This document shows, piece by piece, positions 52,628 to 60,876 of a stretch of 64,000 bases of DNA. Position 1 is the first letter of the stretch. The number at the start of each line of letters is the position of its first letter. Under the pieces are notes generated by a model. That model searched no databases. It saw nothing but the letters and a program-made list of their open reading frames with translations, and was not told the DNA's origin. The position numbers and the translations under genes are program-made. Source of the stretch: Ignavibacteriota bacterium (GTDB taxonomy: Bacteria > Bacteroidota > Ignavibacteria > Ignavibacteriales > Ignavibacteriaceae); NCBI GenBank assembly GCA_013285425.1, contig CP053447.1:2982001-3046000 (forward strand). The letters run 5' to 3'.

Positions 52628-52806
52628 ATTTTGGTAAAATTCTCATCCTTCGGCATACTTAGGATAACAGAAAGCCTGTAGCTTTGAACTTGTTGAAACG
52701 TTACTAAACTTAAAATATCAAACATCCATCCTTCAGCTTCGCTCAGGATGGCTGCTGAATTAAAACAACTGTTGCACTGAACTGAGTTGAAGTGTGACCA
52801 ATAAAG
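52628..52806. repeat. Compound intergenic repeat, REP-like
   Basis: Contains CATCCT...AGGATG arms around TCAGCTTCGCTC at about 52728-52751, a similar degenerate unit TTCATCCTTCGGCATACTTAGGATA near 52640-52665, and a CTGAACTGAGTTGAAGTGTGA unit near 52776-52797. Such CTTCGxCTxxGCTCAG palindromes are scattered in many Bacteroidetes-group genomes. Its role is unknown; it could form RNA hairpins or serve as a recombination site. Confidence 0.55.
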
Positions 52807-52816
52807 AGAGGAAAAA

Positions 52817-53317
52817 ATGTATAACAAACTGCAAGACTTTCTAAACGATTGGAAAACCGAATCTGAGTTAACCCTAAAAGTATTCAACAATCTTACAGAT
52901 GAATCACTAAATAAAAAGATAAATGAAAACATAAGAACCGCCGGTAAGTTAGCATGGCATATTACAACATCAGTCGGAGAAATGGCTCATCAGACCGGCT
53001 TATCATTTAATGCAGTAGAAGGTGATTTACCTGTTCCGCATACCGCTAAAGAAATCTTTACTGCTTATAAAGAAGCATCAGAAAATTTAGCTGCTGCAAT
53101 CAAAGCAAACTGGAATGATGATTCATTATCTGTTGAAGATAATATGTATGGTGAGATGTGGAAAAGAGGAACTACACTTAAAGTTATAGTTGATCATCAG
53201 ATTCATCATCGTGCACAATTAACTGTTGTAATGAGGTTAAACGGACTTAAAGTTCCCGGTGTTTATGGTCCTGCAAAAGAAGAATGGGCTGAGTTTGGTA
53301 TGCCGGCACAGGAATGA
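52817..53317 (+). CDS. DinB-family protein
   Basis: 166 residues, four-helix bundle. The conserved metal-binding histidines are in AGKLAWHITTSVGEM (about 44-58) and VDHQIHHRAQLTVVMRLNGL (about 127-146), the usual DinB triad. VPGVYGPAKEEW ends the family core. DinB/YfiT-like proteins bind a metal and include thiol transferases such as bacillithiol S-transferases; no thiol pathway gene lies nearby. GAGAGGAA ribosome-binding site. Convergent with the next gene. Confidence 0.9.
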   Translation: MYNKLQDFLNDWKTESELTLKVFNNLTDESLNKKINENIRTAGKLAWHITTSVGEMAHQTGLSFNAVEGDLPVPHTAKEIFTAYKEASENLAAAIKANWNDDSLSVEDNMYGEMWKRGTTLKVIVDHQIHHRAQLTVVMRLNGLKVPGVYGPAKEEWAEFGMPAQE

Positions 53318-53350
53318 TATAATTTAATTACCTATTCTGTAATCTTAGGT

Positions 53351-54184
53351 TTAATAATTATTCCAAACGTACTTTTTATTAAAACTAAGGTCTAAAAGTG
53401 TTTTAACCGCTAATCTATCTCCGGTTGAAAGTTCATCATAATTCATTTCTGAATTGTGCTCTGGTGAAATGTATGGATACATAAGATCCTTTTCGTTCTT
53501 ACTATGTCCTAATCCTAACGCATGCCCAAACTCATGAATAATTGTTGCCTTCAATTCACCAGCCGGCACTTTTTCATTACCATTTTTCAGCAGGCTGATC
53601 TGAATTTTAGAAAAATCAATTATTTTATCTCTATCTACATTATAATCTGTTAAGCCAAGATAATTTTCTTCATACTCTTCGCCCAAATTTTCAACAAAGA
53701 TAACTGAGATATCAGCTTCACTGACTGATTTTACAAAATTATACATTATCCGGTCATCAGCCTTTCTCCAAACATCAAGTGCATATTTTACATAATCTTT
53801 ATATGATGATTTAAAATAATCAGAGTTGGAATCCTTTACATATATGTTAAGCGGAAATCTGAAATCCTCCCAGTGTTTTCCATCCCAAAGTGAGTTGCGG
53901 CTTTTATCAATCCGGAAATAATTTTCTGAGTAGCTATCATTTGTTTCGGAAGTTTGGTCATTCCTGTTTTTTACTTTGTTATCAGAGTAAGATAAGTCAG
54001 GTTCAGTACTTCTCTTTCGGGTAGATTTGTTATTAATAGGATGGTATGTCTCAGATGCAGAACTTTTTAATGAAGAACTTGTTTGTCTTTTATCGTAATA
54101 ACTTCTTTGTGCTCTGATATCTGTAAAAGCAAATAAGATAATTCCTATTAACAACGCGGAAGTTATCCTGTTAAGAACTTTCAT
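53351..54184 (-). CDS. Exported matrixin-like zinc metalloprotease
   Basis: 277 residues. Signal peptide (NRITSALLIGIILFAFTDIR). A polar, serine/threonine-rich linker spans about 28-90. The catalytic domain then runs to the end: RFPLNIYVKDSNSDYFKSSY, YALDVWRKADDRIMYNFVKS, and TIIHEFGHALGLGHSKNEKD (HExxHxxGxxH, about 210-220) with the Met-turn DLMYPY. This is the metzincin fold of peptidase family M10. The linker may act as a pro-segment. Secretion target is the periplasm or beyond; no T9SS tail is present. The likely substrate is extracellular protein. Confidence 0.87.
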   Translation of the reverse strand: MKVLNRITSALLIGIILFAFTDIRAQRSYYDKRQTSSSLKSSASETYHPINNKSTRKRSTEPDLSYSDNKVKNRNDQTSETNDSYSENYFRIDKSRNSLWDGKHWEDFRFPLNIYVKDSNSDYFKSSYKDYVKYALDVWRKADDRIMYNFVKSVSEADISVIFVENLGEEYEENYLGLTDYNVDRDKIIDFSKIQISLLKNGNEKVPAGELKATIIHEFGHALGLGHSKNEKDLMYPYISPEHNSEMNYDELSTGDRLAVKTLLDLSFNKKYVWNNY

Positions 54185-54355
54185 TTTTATTTTGATTTCT
54201 GATAATGAATGAAATAGTTTAAACTTAGCAAACAGATTTTAACAAAACTTATTCCAAAGTAAAATTAAGTAAATTTCAAATAAATATTAAGTCAGCAGTA
54301 AATTAGTGTATTAAACCGGATAATTTCCTGACCAGTATTTTAAAATGATACTCTT

Positions 54356-55702
54356 TTAATGATACTGCAGTGTACTTCCGCCAATAAATTCCCGTATTAC
54401 ACTATCGCCGGGAATTGCGGTTTCATCTGCAGCAGGTGTTACAGTTTTTAAGACCTCATAAACTCTGGTTGATCTTTCAAGCGCATCTGCCTTAAGAGGA
54501 TCGCCTTTATATTTTTCTTTCCACTCTTCAAAAAGCTTAAGCATTCTGTTTGCATAAACAGGAACTTCATAAGGCATTCCGCTGCTGATAACAAAATCCG
54601 CTGTATTAGAGTACGGAATAATATTTCTCAATTCACTTCCGCGAACATAGTGCCAATGCTCTAAAGTCTGCTGCGGATTATAAGCACGAAAAACTGAATC
54701 GCGAAGCATTCTTCTTATCAGTCTTAAATCGGTCCATCGAATATATCTCCCATCCTTCCCTTTCATCTGCAGCAGCGGTTCAAGATATAGTTTAAATTTA
54801 ACGGTGGAAGAAATATCTTTACTAAATGCCGGATAAAGTCCATGTAAACTATCAATCAAAAGAAGTTCATCTTTCGCAAGTTTCATTGGTGTAACATTTA
54901 ATTTTCTTGTCCCGGTTTTAAAATCGTAATGTGGTATCATCACTTCTTCACCGGTACTTAATTTTACAAGATGCTCATTAATCAGTTCCAGATCTAAAGC
55001 CTGCGGGGTTTCAAAATCGTAATCTCCGAACTCATCTTTCGGATGAAACTCAAGATCAAAAAAGTAGTGGTCAACATTTAATGCTTTAAATTTAAATCCC
55101 TTCTTAATCAGCTTTTGTTCAAGCTTAATCGTTGTTGTTGTTTTCCCTGATGATGAAGGACCGCTTATCATCACCATTCTTAATGAGTCCAGTCGTTCAA
55201 TAATTAAACTTGCGGCAAGATTAACATCATCTTCATAAAGAGCTTCAGATTCATGAACGATGTGTGGAAATTCATTATTAGCAATTCTTTCATTCAGATG
55301 ATCAACTGTATGAAGATTGTGTGAAACAGCCCAATCAAGGTTACGCCAGATTTTCTGCCATGGAATATTCTCATTAATCTTGGAAGCATATCTTCCTTCA
55401 GCTTCTCTTCGTTTAGCTGCTTCTTCGCGGTACAGGATGTACTCCTTAGCAACTTTTGCATGCCCGTTTTCAATCAGAACTTTTTCTACGATATCCTGAA
55501 TATTTTCTATATGCGGCAGGCTGCCTTCAGGAAACTGTTTATTAAGAAGTTCAACAACCTGCTCTGACAAACTTTGTGCAGTTGATTTATCTCTTCCGCC
55601 AACAGCAACAGCAGCACGATAAATTGCATTTGAAATCCTTTCCTGATTAAAAGGAACAATAGCACCGGATCTTTTAACAACATTCTTAATATGAGTTTTC
55701 AT
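54356..55702 (-). CDS. ATP-cone domain fused to a uridine-kinase-like P-loop kinase
   Basis: 448 residues. Residues about 1-90 form an ATP-cone (VVKRSGAIVPFNQERISNAIYR, then VEKVLIENGHAKVAKEYILYRE), the nucleotide-sensing domain of ribonucleotide reductases. After a linker, residues about 170-430 are a uridine/phosphoribulokinase-like kinase: Walker A MISGPSSSGKTTTTIKLEQK (about 178-197), DHYFFDLEFHPKDEFGDYDF with the catalytic aspartate region, and DELLLIDSLHGLYPAFSKDI as Walker B. The combination suggests an allosterically controlled nucleoside (uridine/cytidine) kinase. Monocistronic. Confidence 0.85.
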   Translation of the reverse strand: MKTHIKNVVKRSGAIVPFNQERISNAIYRAAVAVGGRDKSTAQSLSEQVVELLNKQFPEGSLPHIENIQDIVEKVLIENGHAKVAKEYILYREEAAKRREAEGRYASKINENIPWQKIWRNLDWAVSHNLHTVDHLNERIANNEFPHIVHESEALYEDDVNLAASLIIERLDSLRMVMISGPSSSGKTTTTIKLEQKLIKKGFKFKALNVDHYFFDLEFHPKDEFGDYDFETPQALDLELINEHLVKLSTGEEVMIPHYDFKTGTRKLNVTPMKLAKDELLLIDSLHGLYPAFSKDISSTVKFKLYLEPLLQMKGKDGRYIRWTDLRLIRRMLRDSVFRAYNPQQTLEHWHYVRGSELRNIIPYSNTADFVISSGMPYEVPVYANRMLKLFEEWKEKYKGDPLKADALERSTRVYEVLKTVTPAADETAIPGDSVIREFIGGSTLQYH

Positions 55703-55803
55703 TTTAACCCTGACCGTATATATTATTTATTACATTACAAATTTATAAAATATGGCTGAATGGTACATCTTGTAAAAATTATTTTCATAAATAACTAAAA
55801 TAA

Positions 55804-55832
55804 AAAACCCGATTCAGTCTGAACCGGGTTTT
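55804..55832 (-). terminator. Terminator of the FG-GAP T9SS gene
   Basis: Minus strand: AAAACCCG (55832-55825) pairs with CGGGTTTT (55811-55804); the inner bases TTCAG/CTGAA also pair, giving a long stem. A T-run TTTATTTT follows. Confidence 0.88.
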
Positions 55833-55852
55833 CAATAATAGTTAAACAAAAA

Positions 55853-57919
55853 TTATTTCAGATACAGCATTTTTATCATTTCAGTTTTACTTGCGTTTGA
55901 GCTTAACGATGCTGCATTTAACACTGCAAAATAAACTCCTGATGAAAGTTTCGAAGCATCAAATAATTTACTATACTTTCCTTCGTTTTGTATTTCATCA
56001 ACCAGTGTGCTTACAAGCTCTCCGACAGCATTAAATATTTTTACCTGAACACTGCTTTCTTCGGGCAGATTATATTTTATAATGGTAGCCGGGTTAAAAG
56101 GATTGGGATAGTTTTGTTCAATTGAGTAATTGATAATCTGATAAAACTCAGCAGTGATAATATTAGAGTATGAATGTGTTCCATCATAATCAATCTGCTT
56201 TAATCTATAATAAGACTTTCCGGTAATAGGATTTGCATCTACAAAAGTATATGTGGTTTTATTTGTGGTGGATCCGTTCCCCTGAACAAAACCAATTTTA
56301 TCCCAGTTAATATTATCAGCTGATCTTTCAACTTCAAATCCTGAGTTGTTTAATTCTGTTGCTGTTATCCATTGCAGAGCTGCTTCACTCCCGTTTATTG
56401 TAACCCAAAATGATTCCAGCTCAACAGGTATAAGCGAAGGATCAACAAAAACACCGGAATGCTGAGGATTAAACTGATACATCGGATTAACGATTTTTGC
56501 CGGGTTGTAAGGCAGACCGGTATTCCAGACATACAGAAAAACCTGTTTGTTGCTTGGATCAAAATTAAAACTGCCTCCTACCATATCAAGGGTGCCGTCA
56601 TTATTCAGGTCTCCAAGCAGCGGCTGCTGAAAGCTTGTATTTTGAGTTAACTCAAGCGGCCAGCCCGTAACCTGAGAACCATCCATGTTTAATGCACGAT
56701 ATCTGCCCGTTACTCCTTCAACAACGTTCTCATCAAAAATTATTTCAAACTGTCCGTCATTATCTATATCAGCAACAAGAATTTGATTTGCTGTACCGTG
56801 ATATGGTCCCATCGGAAAATTTGTTACCATACTTCCATCTAAATTGAATGCGTAAACATAGAATTGAGGAGTTGGAGAAGACCCATATTCAGCTATAATT
56901 ATTTCAAGTTCAGAATCACCATCAATATCAGCAGTAATCGGAGCCCCGTATATCCAGTCATTTACTGTTTTGGGAAAACCAGGCAGACTCGTTCCATCAT
57001 GTTTTACTGCATAAACAATTCCGCCAGCATTAGCAGAATCAGAATGTGAACAGAAAACTATTTCCAGCTTTCCATCTCCTGTAAGATCAACAAGAACAGG
57101 AGCAGAATATGAATTGGAGCCAATAGTTGAATCCATAATTGCGTAAGGAAAACCGGGCAGTATCTGTCCGTCTTTATTCCACACATATAAAAGATTTCTT
57201 GATTCCATTACAACATCCATAACCCCATCATCGTTTACATCACCAGCAGCTGCGGCTGCTGCAACATACCAATCCATCATTTTAGGCCAGCCGGGATAAA
57301 CAGTTCCATCACCTTTATAAACAAATGCCTGTTTAGTTCTTGTACCAATTAAAATTTCCATTGCACCATCACCATCCAAATCTGCTAATGTAGGATTCAT
57401 TGCATATTTACCAACATTCACCGGAAAACCAGCTAGCAGCGTTCCATCTTTTTTGAAAGCGTGAATATGTCCTCCAAGCGGACCTCCGGCACTAACGACT
57501 ACATCGCCTTGACCATCACCATCAACATCTCCGAAGGATACGCCCCAGGCAACTTCATAATATTGAGTGAATGTTTTAGGCCAGCCCGGTACAGCGGAAC
57601 CATCAAGCTTTACAGCATATAAAGTTTCACCGGCTCCAAATAATATTTCCATTTCAACATCAGCATCAAGATTACAATATATAGCACCTGTCTTAGGAGA
57701 TAAAATACTGTACATCCCTTGCTTTGGAAAACCCGGATAGACTGAATAACCGGGATCATACATATCGCTGTAGTGATTTGACTCAGCAACTATTTCGTAA
57801 GATGTAATAAGTTGATCAATATCCGGGATAAAGCTTGTTCTTATTTGTGCATCAACAGAAACAGTAAAGAGAAAAAATGAAATGAGAATAACAGAAACAA
57901 TAGTAATTAGGTTTTTCAT
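55853..57919 (-). CDS. Secreted FG-GAP/VCBS repeat protein with T9SS sorting domain
   Basis: 688 residues. Signal peptide (ITIVSVILISFFLFTVSVDA). About seven FG-GAP repeats (about 75-470) each with a calcium-loop of the form D-x-D-x-D-G: FGDVDGDGQGDVVVSA, LADLDGDGAMEILIGT, AGDVNDDGVMDVVMES, LVDLTGDGKLEIVFCS, ADIDGDSELEIIIAEY, ADIDNDGQFEIIFDEN and GDLNNDGTLDMVGGS, alternating with GWPK/GFP turns. This predicts an integrin-alpha-like beta-propeller. The pre-sorting module (LESFWVTINGSEAALQWITA) and the type A sorting domain (SIEQNYPNPFNPATIIKYNL ... MIKMLYLK) end it. Extracellular adhesion or polymer binding is likely. Confidence 0.9.
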   Translation of the reverse strand: MKNLITIVSVILISFFLFTVSVDAQIRTSFIPDIDQLITSYEIVAESNHYSDMYDPGYSVYPGFPKQGMYSILSPKTGAIYCNLDADVEMEILFGAGETLYAVKLDGSAVPGWPKTFTQYYEVAWGVSFGDVDGDGQGDVVVSAGGPLGGHIHAFKKDGTLLAGFPVNVGKYAMNPTLADLDGDGAMEILIGTRTKQAFVYKGDGTVYPGWPKMMDWYVAAAAAAGDVNDDGVMDVVMESRNLLYVWNKDGQILPGFPYAIMDSTIGSNSYSAPVLVDLTGDGKLEIVFCSHSDSANAGGIVYAVKHDGTSLPGFPKTVNDWIYGAPITADIDGDSELEIIIAEYGSSPTPQFYVYAFNLDGSMVTNFPMGPYHGTANQILVADIDNDGQFEIIFDENVVEGVTGRYRALNMDGSQVTGWPLELTQNTSFQQPLLGDLNNDGTLDMVGGSFNFDPSNKQVFLYVWNTGLPYNPAKIVNPMYQFNPQHSGVFVDPSLIPVELESFWVTINGSEAALQWITATELNNSGFEVERSADNINWDKIGFVQGNGSTTNKTTYTFVDANPITGKSYYRLKQIDYDGTHSYSNIITAEFYQIINYSIEQNYPNPFNPATIIKYNLPEESSVQVKIFNAVGELVSTLVDEIQNEGKYSKLFDASKLSSGVYFAVLNAASLSSNASKTEMIKMLYLK

Positions 57920-58097
57920 GATACCTCTCAGTAAATGTTTTTAAGTATATTTGAGTTATTTAAGAGTTTAATAATTTGTTCAAGCTCTAATTTAAAGTAT
58001 AAAAAAAATACTTATATTACAATTAATGTAAACTGCTTTTGACTGAAAAATAACTAAAATCTTTTATAAACTATTTAATAACAAAAAGGAGTTAACT
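57920..58097. promoter_or_regulatory. Divergent promoter region
   Basis: 178 bases between the divergent FG-GAP and beta-helix T9SS genes, so both promoters lie here. No clear TAnnTTTG on either strand. AAAGGAG at 58086-58092 is the ribosome-binding site of the GTG at 58098. Confidence 0.45.
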
Positions 58098-59912
58098 GTG
58101 CAAAAATTGCTTTTACTTTTTATTTTAATCTCTTCACAACTGTTTGCGCAATATACAACACCGAACACAAGTGTGAATTGGGGGCTTGATGATCTTGTTG
58201 CAAATTCCGGCGGAGTAGTTACCGGCACATTTCCTGATTATACAATTAATGCCAGAGTAACTATTGCGGCAAATGACAGAGTTTTTATAAACCCGGGTAC
58301 AACTGTTCTCTTTTCAGACTCTTCATCCGGTTTTGATATAAACGGAAAATTCTGGGCAGTTGGTACCGCAACTGATTCAATTATCTTTTCATCATTAACT
58401 CAGGATTCAACCGGCGCTGCATACAACGGTTTTTATTTTATGGATCCTTCTGTGGATTCTGCTTGTGCTATTAGTTATGCAAGGATTGAATATGCTTACT
58501 ACGGTTTAAGGTGCTCAGGTGCAAGCCCAACATTATCAAATTCGTATTTGTGGAAATGCAGAAGAAGTATTTATCTACAATCCGGTTCTAATCCAATAAT
58601 TTCTCATAACAGAATAGAAAGAACTTTTGAGTATGGAATTTATGTAACCACCGGAAGCTCTCCGTTAATTGAATGGAATGAACTTATTAATAATAACTCT
58701 CAGAATACCAGCCCTAAAAACCAAATTACTGTTGGAACTCAAAATAATAATTCACCAACAATCAGACACAACATCATCCGCGGCGGTATGTTTAACAGAA
58801 CAGGCGGTATTAGTATATCAACTTTGATTAGTGGTTCTTCATCGTCATCTGAAATTGCATTTAATGAAATTTATAATAACAGCTTTGGTATAACAATGAC
58901 AGGCAGTAATCCAATTACCTGTTATGTTCATGATAACATCATATATAATAACAATATAAATCCTGATGTTATGGTTGCCGGCAGCGGAATAAATACCTAC
59001 GGAACTGCTGTCGTTGCACCTATAATTACAAGAAATAGAATTTATGGCAACTGGTGGGGGATTACTATTCAGGTTGGAATAACCGGACAGCCAGGGGCTA
59101 ATCCTAATCTTGGTAATATTGAAAACCCGGATACAACTGATGACGGGCTAAATATTATATATGGTAATATACAGGGTTCTAATGTTTATGATTTATATAA
59201 CAATACACCAGATATGATTTATGCACAAAACAATGACTGGGGTGTTTATGACTCAGCATCTATTGAAGATCATATTTTCCATATCGTAGATGATACATTG
59301 CTTGGTTTGGTAAAATTTATGCCGTTCTCAAATTCTATCCCCGTTGAGTTAACATCATTTACAGCACGGATTATCAATGAGTATGTAAGGCTTGACTGGA
59401 TTACTGCTGCGGAATTAAATAATTCCGGATTTGAAATTGAAAAGCGAGCCAGCAGCAATCAATCTGTAACCGGTATGTGGAATACTATTGGTTTTGTTCC
59501 TGGTTTTGGAACTTCGACCGAAAAACATATTTATTTATTTGATGACAAAAACCTTGAAGTTGGGAAATATCAGTACAGACTTAAGCAAATTGATTTTGAT
59601 GGAACTTACAAGTATTCCGATATTGCAGAAATTAATTTTGTTTTACCTGCTGAGTTTTCTGTTAAACAGAATTACCCTAACCCGTTTAATCCGGTAACCA
59701 GTATTCAATATACAATAGCCAGCAAACAATTTGTTACATTAAAAGTTTATGATATACTTGGAAATGAAGTTGCAAAACTTGTTGATGAATTTAAACCCGC
59801 CGGTAGTTATGAAGTTAACTTTGATGCATCCGGTTTATCAAGCGGTGTCTATTTCTATAAAATAAACTCAGGTAAATTTATTGAAACCCGCAAAATGCTG
59901 CTTATGAAATAA
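58098..59912 (+). CDS. Secreted right-handed beta-helix protein with T9SS sorting domain
   Basis: 604 residues from a GTG start with AAAGGAG. Signal peptide (KLLLLFILISSQLFAQ). A parallel beta-helix domain follows, with about ten PbH1-type turns (about 60-400): SISYARIEYAYYGLRCSG, SNPIISHNRIERTFEYGIYV, SSPLIEWNELINNNS, SPTIRHNIIRGGMF and SEIAFNEIYNNSFGITMTGS, rich in asparagine ladders. The pre-sorting module (LTSFTARIINEYVRLDWITA, about 420-515) and the type A sorting domain (SVKQNYPNPFNPVTSIQYTI ... ETRKMLLMK) end it. Polysaccharide binding or lyase-like activity fits the fold, but no lyase residues are evident. Confidence 0.9.
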   Translation: MQKLLLLFILISSQLFAQYTTPNTSVNWGLDDLVANSGGVVTGTFPDYTINARVTIAANDRVFINPGTTVLFSDSSSGFDINGKFWAVGTATDSIIFSSLTQDSTGAAYNGFYFMDPSVDSACAISYARIEYAYYGLRCSGASPTLSNSYLWKCRRSIYLQSGSNPIISHNRIERTFEYGIYVTTGSSPLIEWNELINNNSQNTSPKNQITVGTQNNNSPTIRHNIIRGGMFNRTGGISISTLISGSSSSSEIAFNEIYNNSFGITMTGSNPITCYVHDNIIYNNNINPDVMVAGSGINTYGTAVVAPIITRNRIYGNWWGITIQVGITGQPGANPNLGNIENPDTTDDGLNIIYGNIQGSNVYDLYNNTPDMIYAQNNDWGVYDSASIEDHIFHIVDDTLLGLVKFMPFSNSIPVELTSFTARIINEYVRLDWITAAELNNSGFEIEKRASSNQSVTGMWNTIGFVPGFGTSTEKHIYLFDDKNLEVGKYQYRLKQIDFDGTYKYSDIAEINFVLPAEFSVKQNYPNPFNPVTSIQYTIASKQFVTLKVYDILGNEVAKLVDEFKPAGSYEVNFDASGLSSGVYFYKINSGKFIETRKMLLMK

Positions 59913-59920
59913 ACACTTAA

Positions 59921-59954
59921 ATGAGAGTCATCCTGATTACCGGATGGCTCTCAT
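59921..59954. terminator. Bidirectional hairpin between convergent genes
   Basis: ATGAGAGTCATCC (59921-59933) pairs with GGATGGCTCTCAT (59942-59954) with one mismatch, between the T9SS gene and the barrel gene whose stops face each other. T content downstream is moderate on both sides. Confidence 0.7.
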
Positions 59955-59962
59955 CTTTAATA

Positions 59963-60652
59963 TTAAAGACCAAAACTTAATCCTGCCATAAATCTTACTT
60001 CATACTTGGGAAGATTAACAGATTTTGCTGCATCATCATAACTGTATCCCTGTCTTCCGTTAATATCTGTTCCATCAGGCATATAAAACGAATCGTGACC
60101 ACCAACTTTATTGCTAAAGTAATAATCAAATCCACCCGAAACTACAAAACTTAAAGTCGGATTTATACCGAAATACAAATCTAATCCTGTTCCTAATCCA
60201 AACTGTGATGCTGTTATATCAAAAAACTCATTGCCCCCGATAAACTCAAATGTTGATGTCAGCATTGAATAACGCGGTCCGATATACAGCAAGGATTTTC
60301 TGATTGAAAACAGATTAACAGGAAGTGCAAAATCTAATCTAAAATCTATTGTATGTCCGGACTTATCAGGGTCTCCGTTTGTATTATCATTTATAAAAAT
60401 TTTTCTTGCGTCCCAGGGATTGCCAGCATCTCTAACATTATAGCCGGCACTTAATCTTATCGATAAGGGCAAATCATAAGTGAAATCAGAAATAGTTCCC
60501 GAAACATTAACACCAAAATTTCTTGTATATCCTGCCAGAACACCAAATGAATATTTAGGATTTGCAGCTAAAGGCGGAACTTTCTGCGGATATGTTTCGA
60601 ACACGATTATTAACAACAGTACATTGACTAATAAATAAATTTTCCGAGGCAT
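59963..60652 (-). CDS. Outer-membrane beta-barrel protein
   Basis: 229 residues. Signal peptide (IYLLVNVLLLIIVFETYPQ). The mature protein alternates polar and aromatic/aliphatic residues in barrel strands: YSFGVLAGYTRNFGVNVSG, LSIRLSAGYNVRDAG, TIDFRLDFALPVNLFSI, LYIGPRYSMLTSTFEFIG, GLGTGLDLYFGINPTLSFVV, FDYYFSNKVGG and YEVRFMAGLSFGL at the end. It is an OmpA-like small porin fold without a peptidoglycan domain. Ligand unknown. Confidence 0.75.
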   Translation of the reverse strand: MPRKIYLLVNVLLLIIVFETYPQKVPPLAANPKYSFGVLAGYTRNFGVNVSGTISDFTYDLPLSIRLSAGYNVRDAGNPWDARKIFINDNTNGDPDKSGHTIDFRLDFALPVNLFSIRKSLLYIGPRYSMLTSTFEFIGGNEFFDITASQFGLGTGLDLYFGINPTLSFVVSGGFDYYFSNKVGGHDSFYMPDGTDINGRQGYSYDDAAKSVNLPKYEVRFMAGLSFGL

Positions 60653-60876
60653 TATTTGACTCCCTTGATTTATAATTTGATAAATTATTTAATTTCCACT
60701 TAGAAAAATATTTTATCAAATTTTGTACAACTGGCTGGCTATTAAATAGTTATGTTTTAACGGATAGATGCATTTATTGACGCCAAAATTTACACGTGAA
60801 CCAGAAAAAAATAGGTTTACATTATAAATATTTAACGACTAACCTGACGCATAAAAAATGTTTCGTAAGACCAAGA
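60653..60876. other. Gap between two minus-strand genes
   Basis: 224 AT-rich bases. No terminator with a strong stem, gene or repeat was recognised. Confidence 0.4.
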
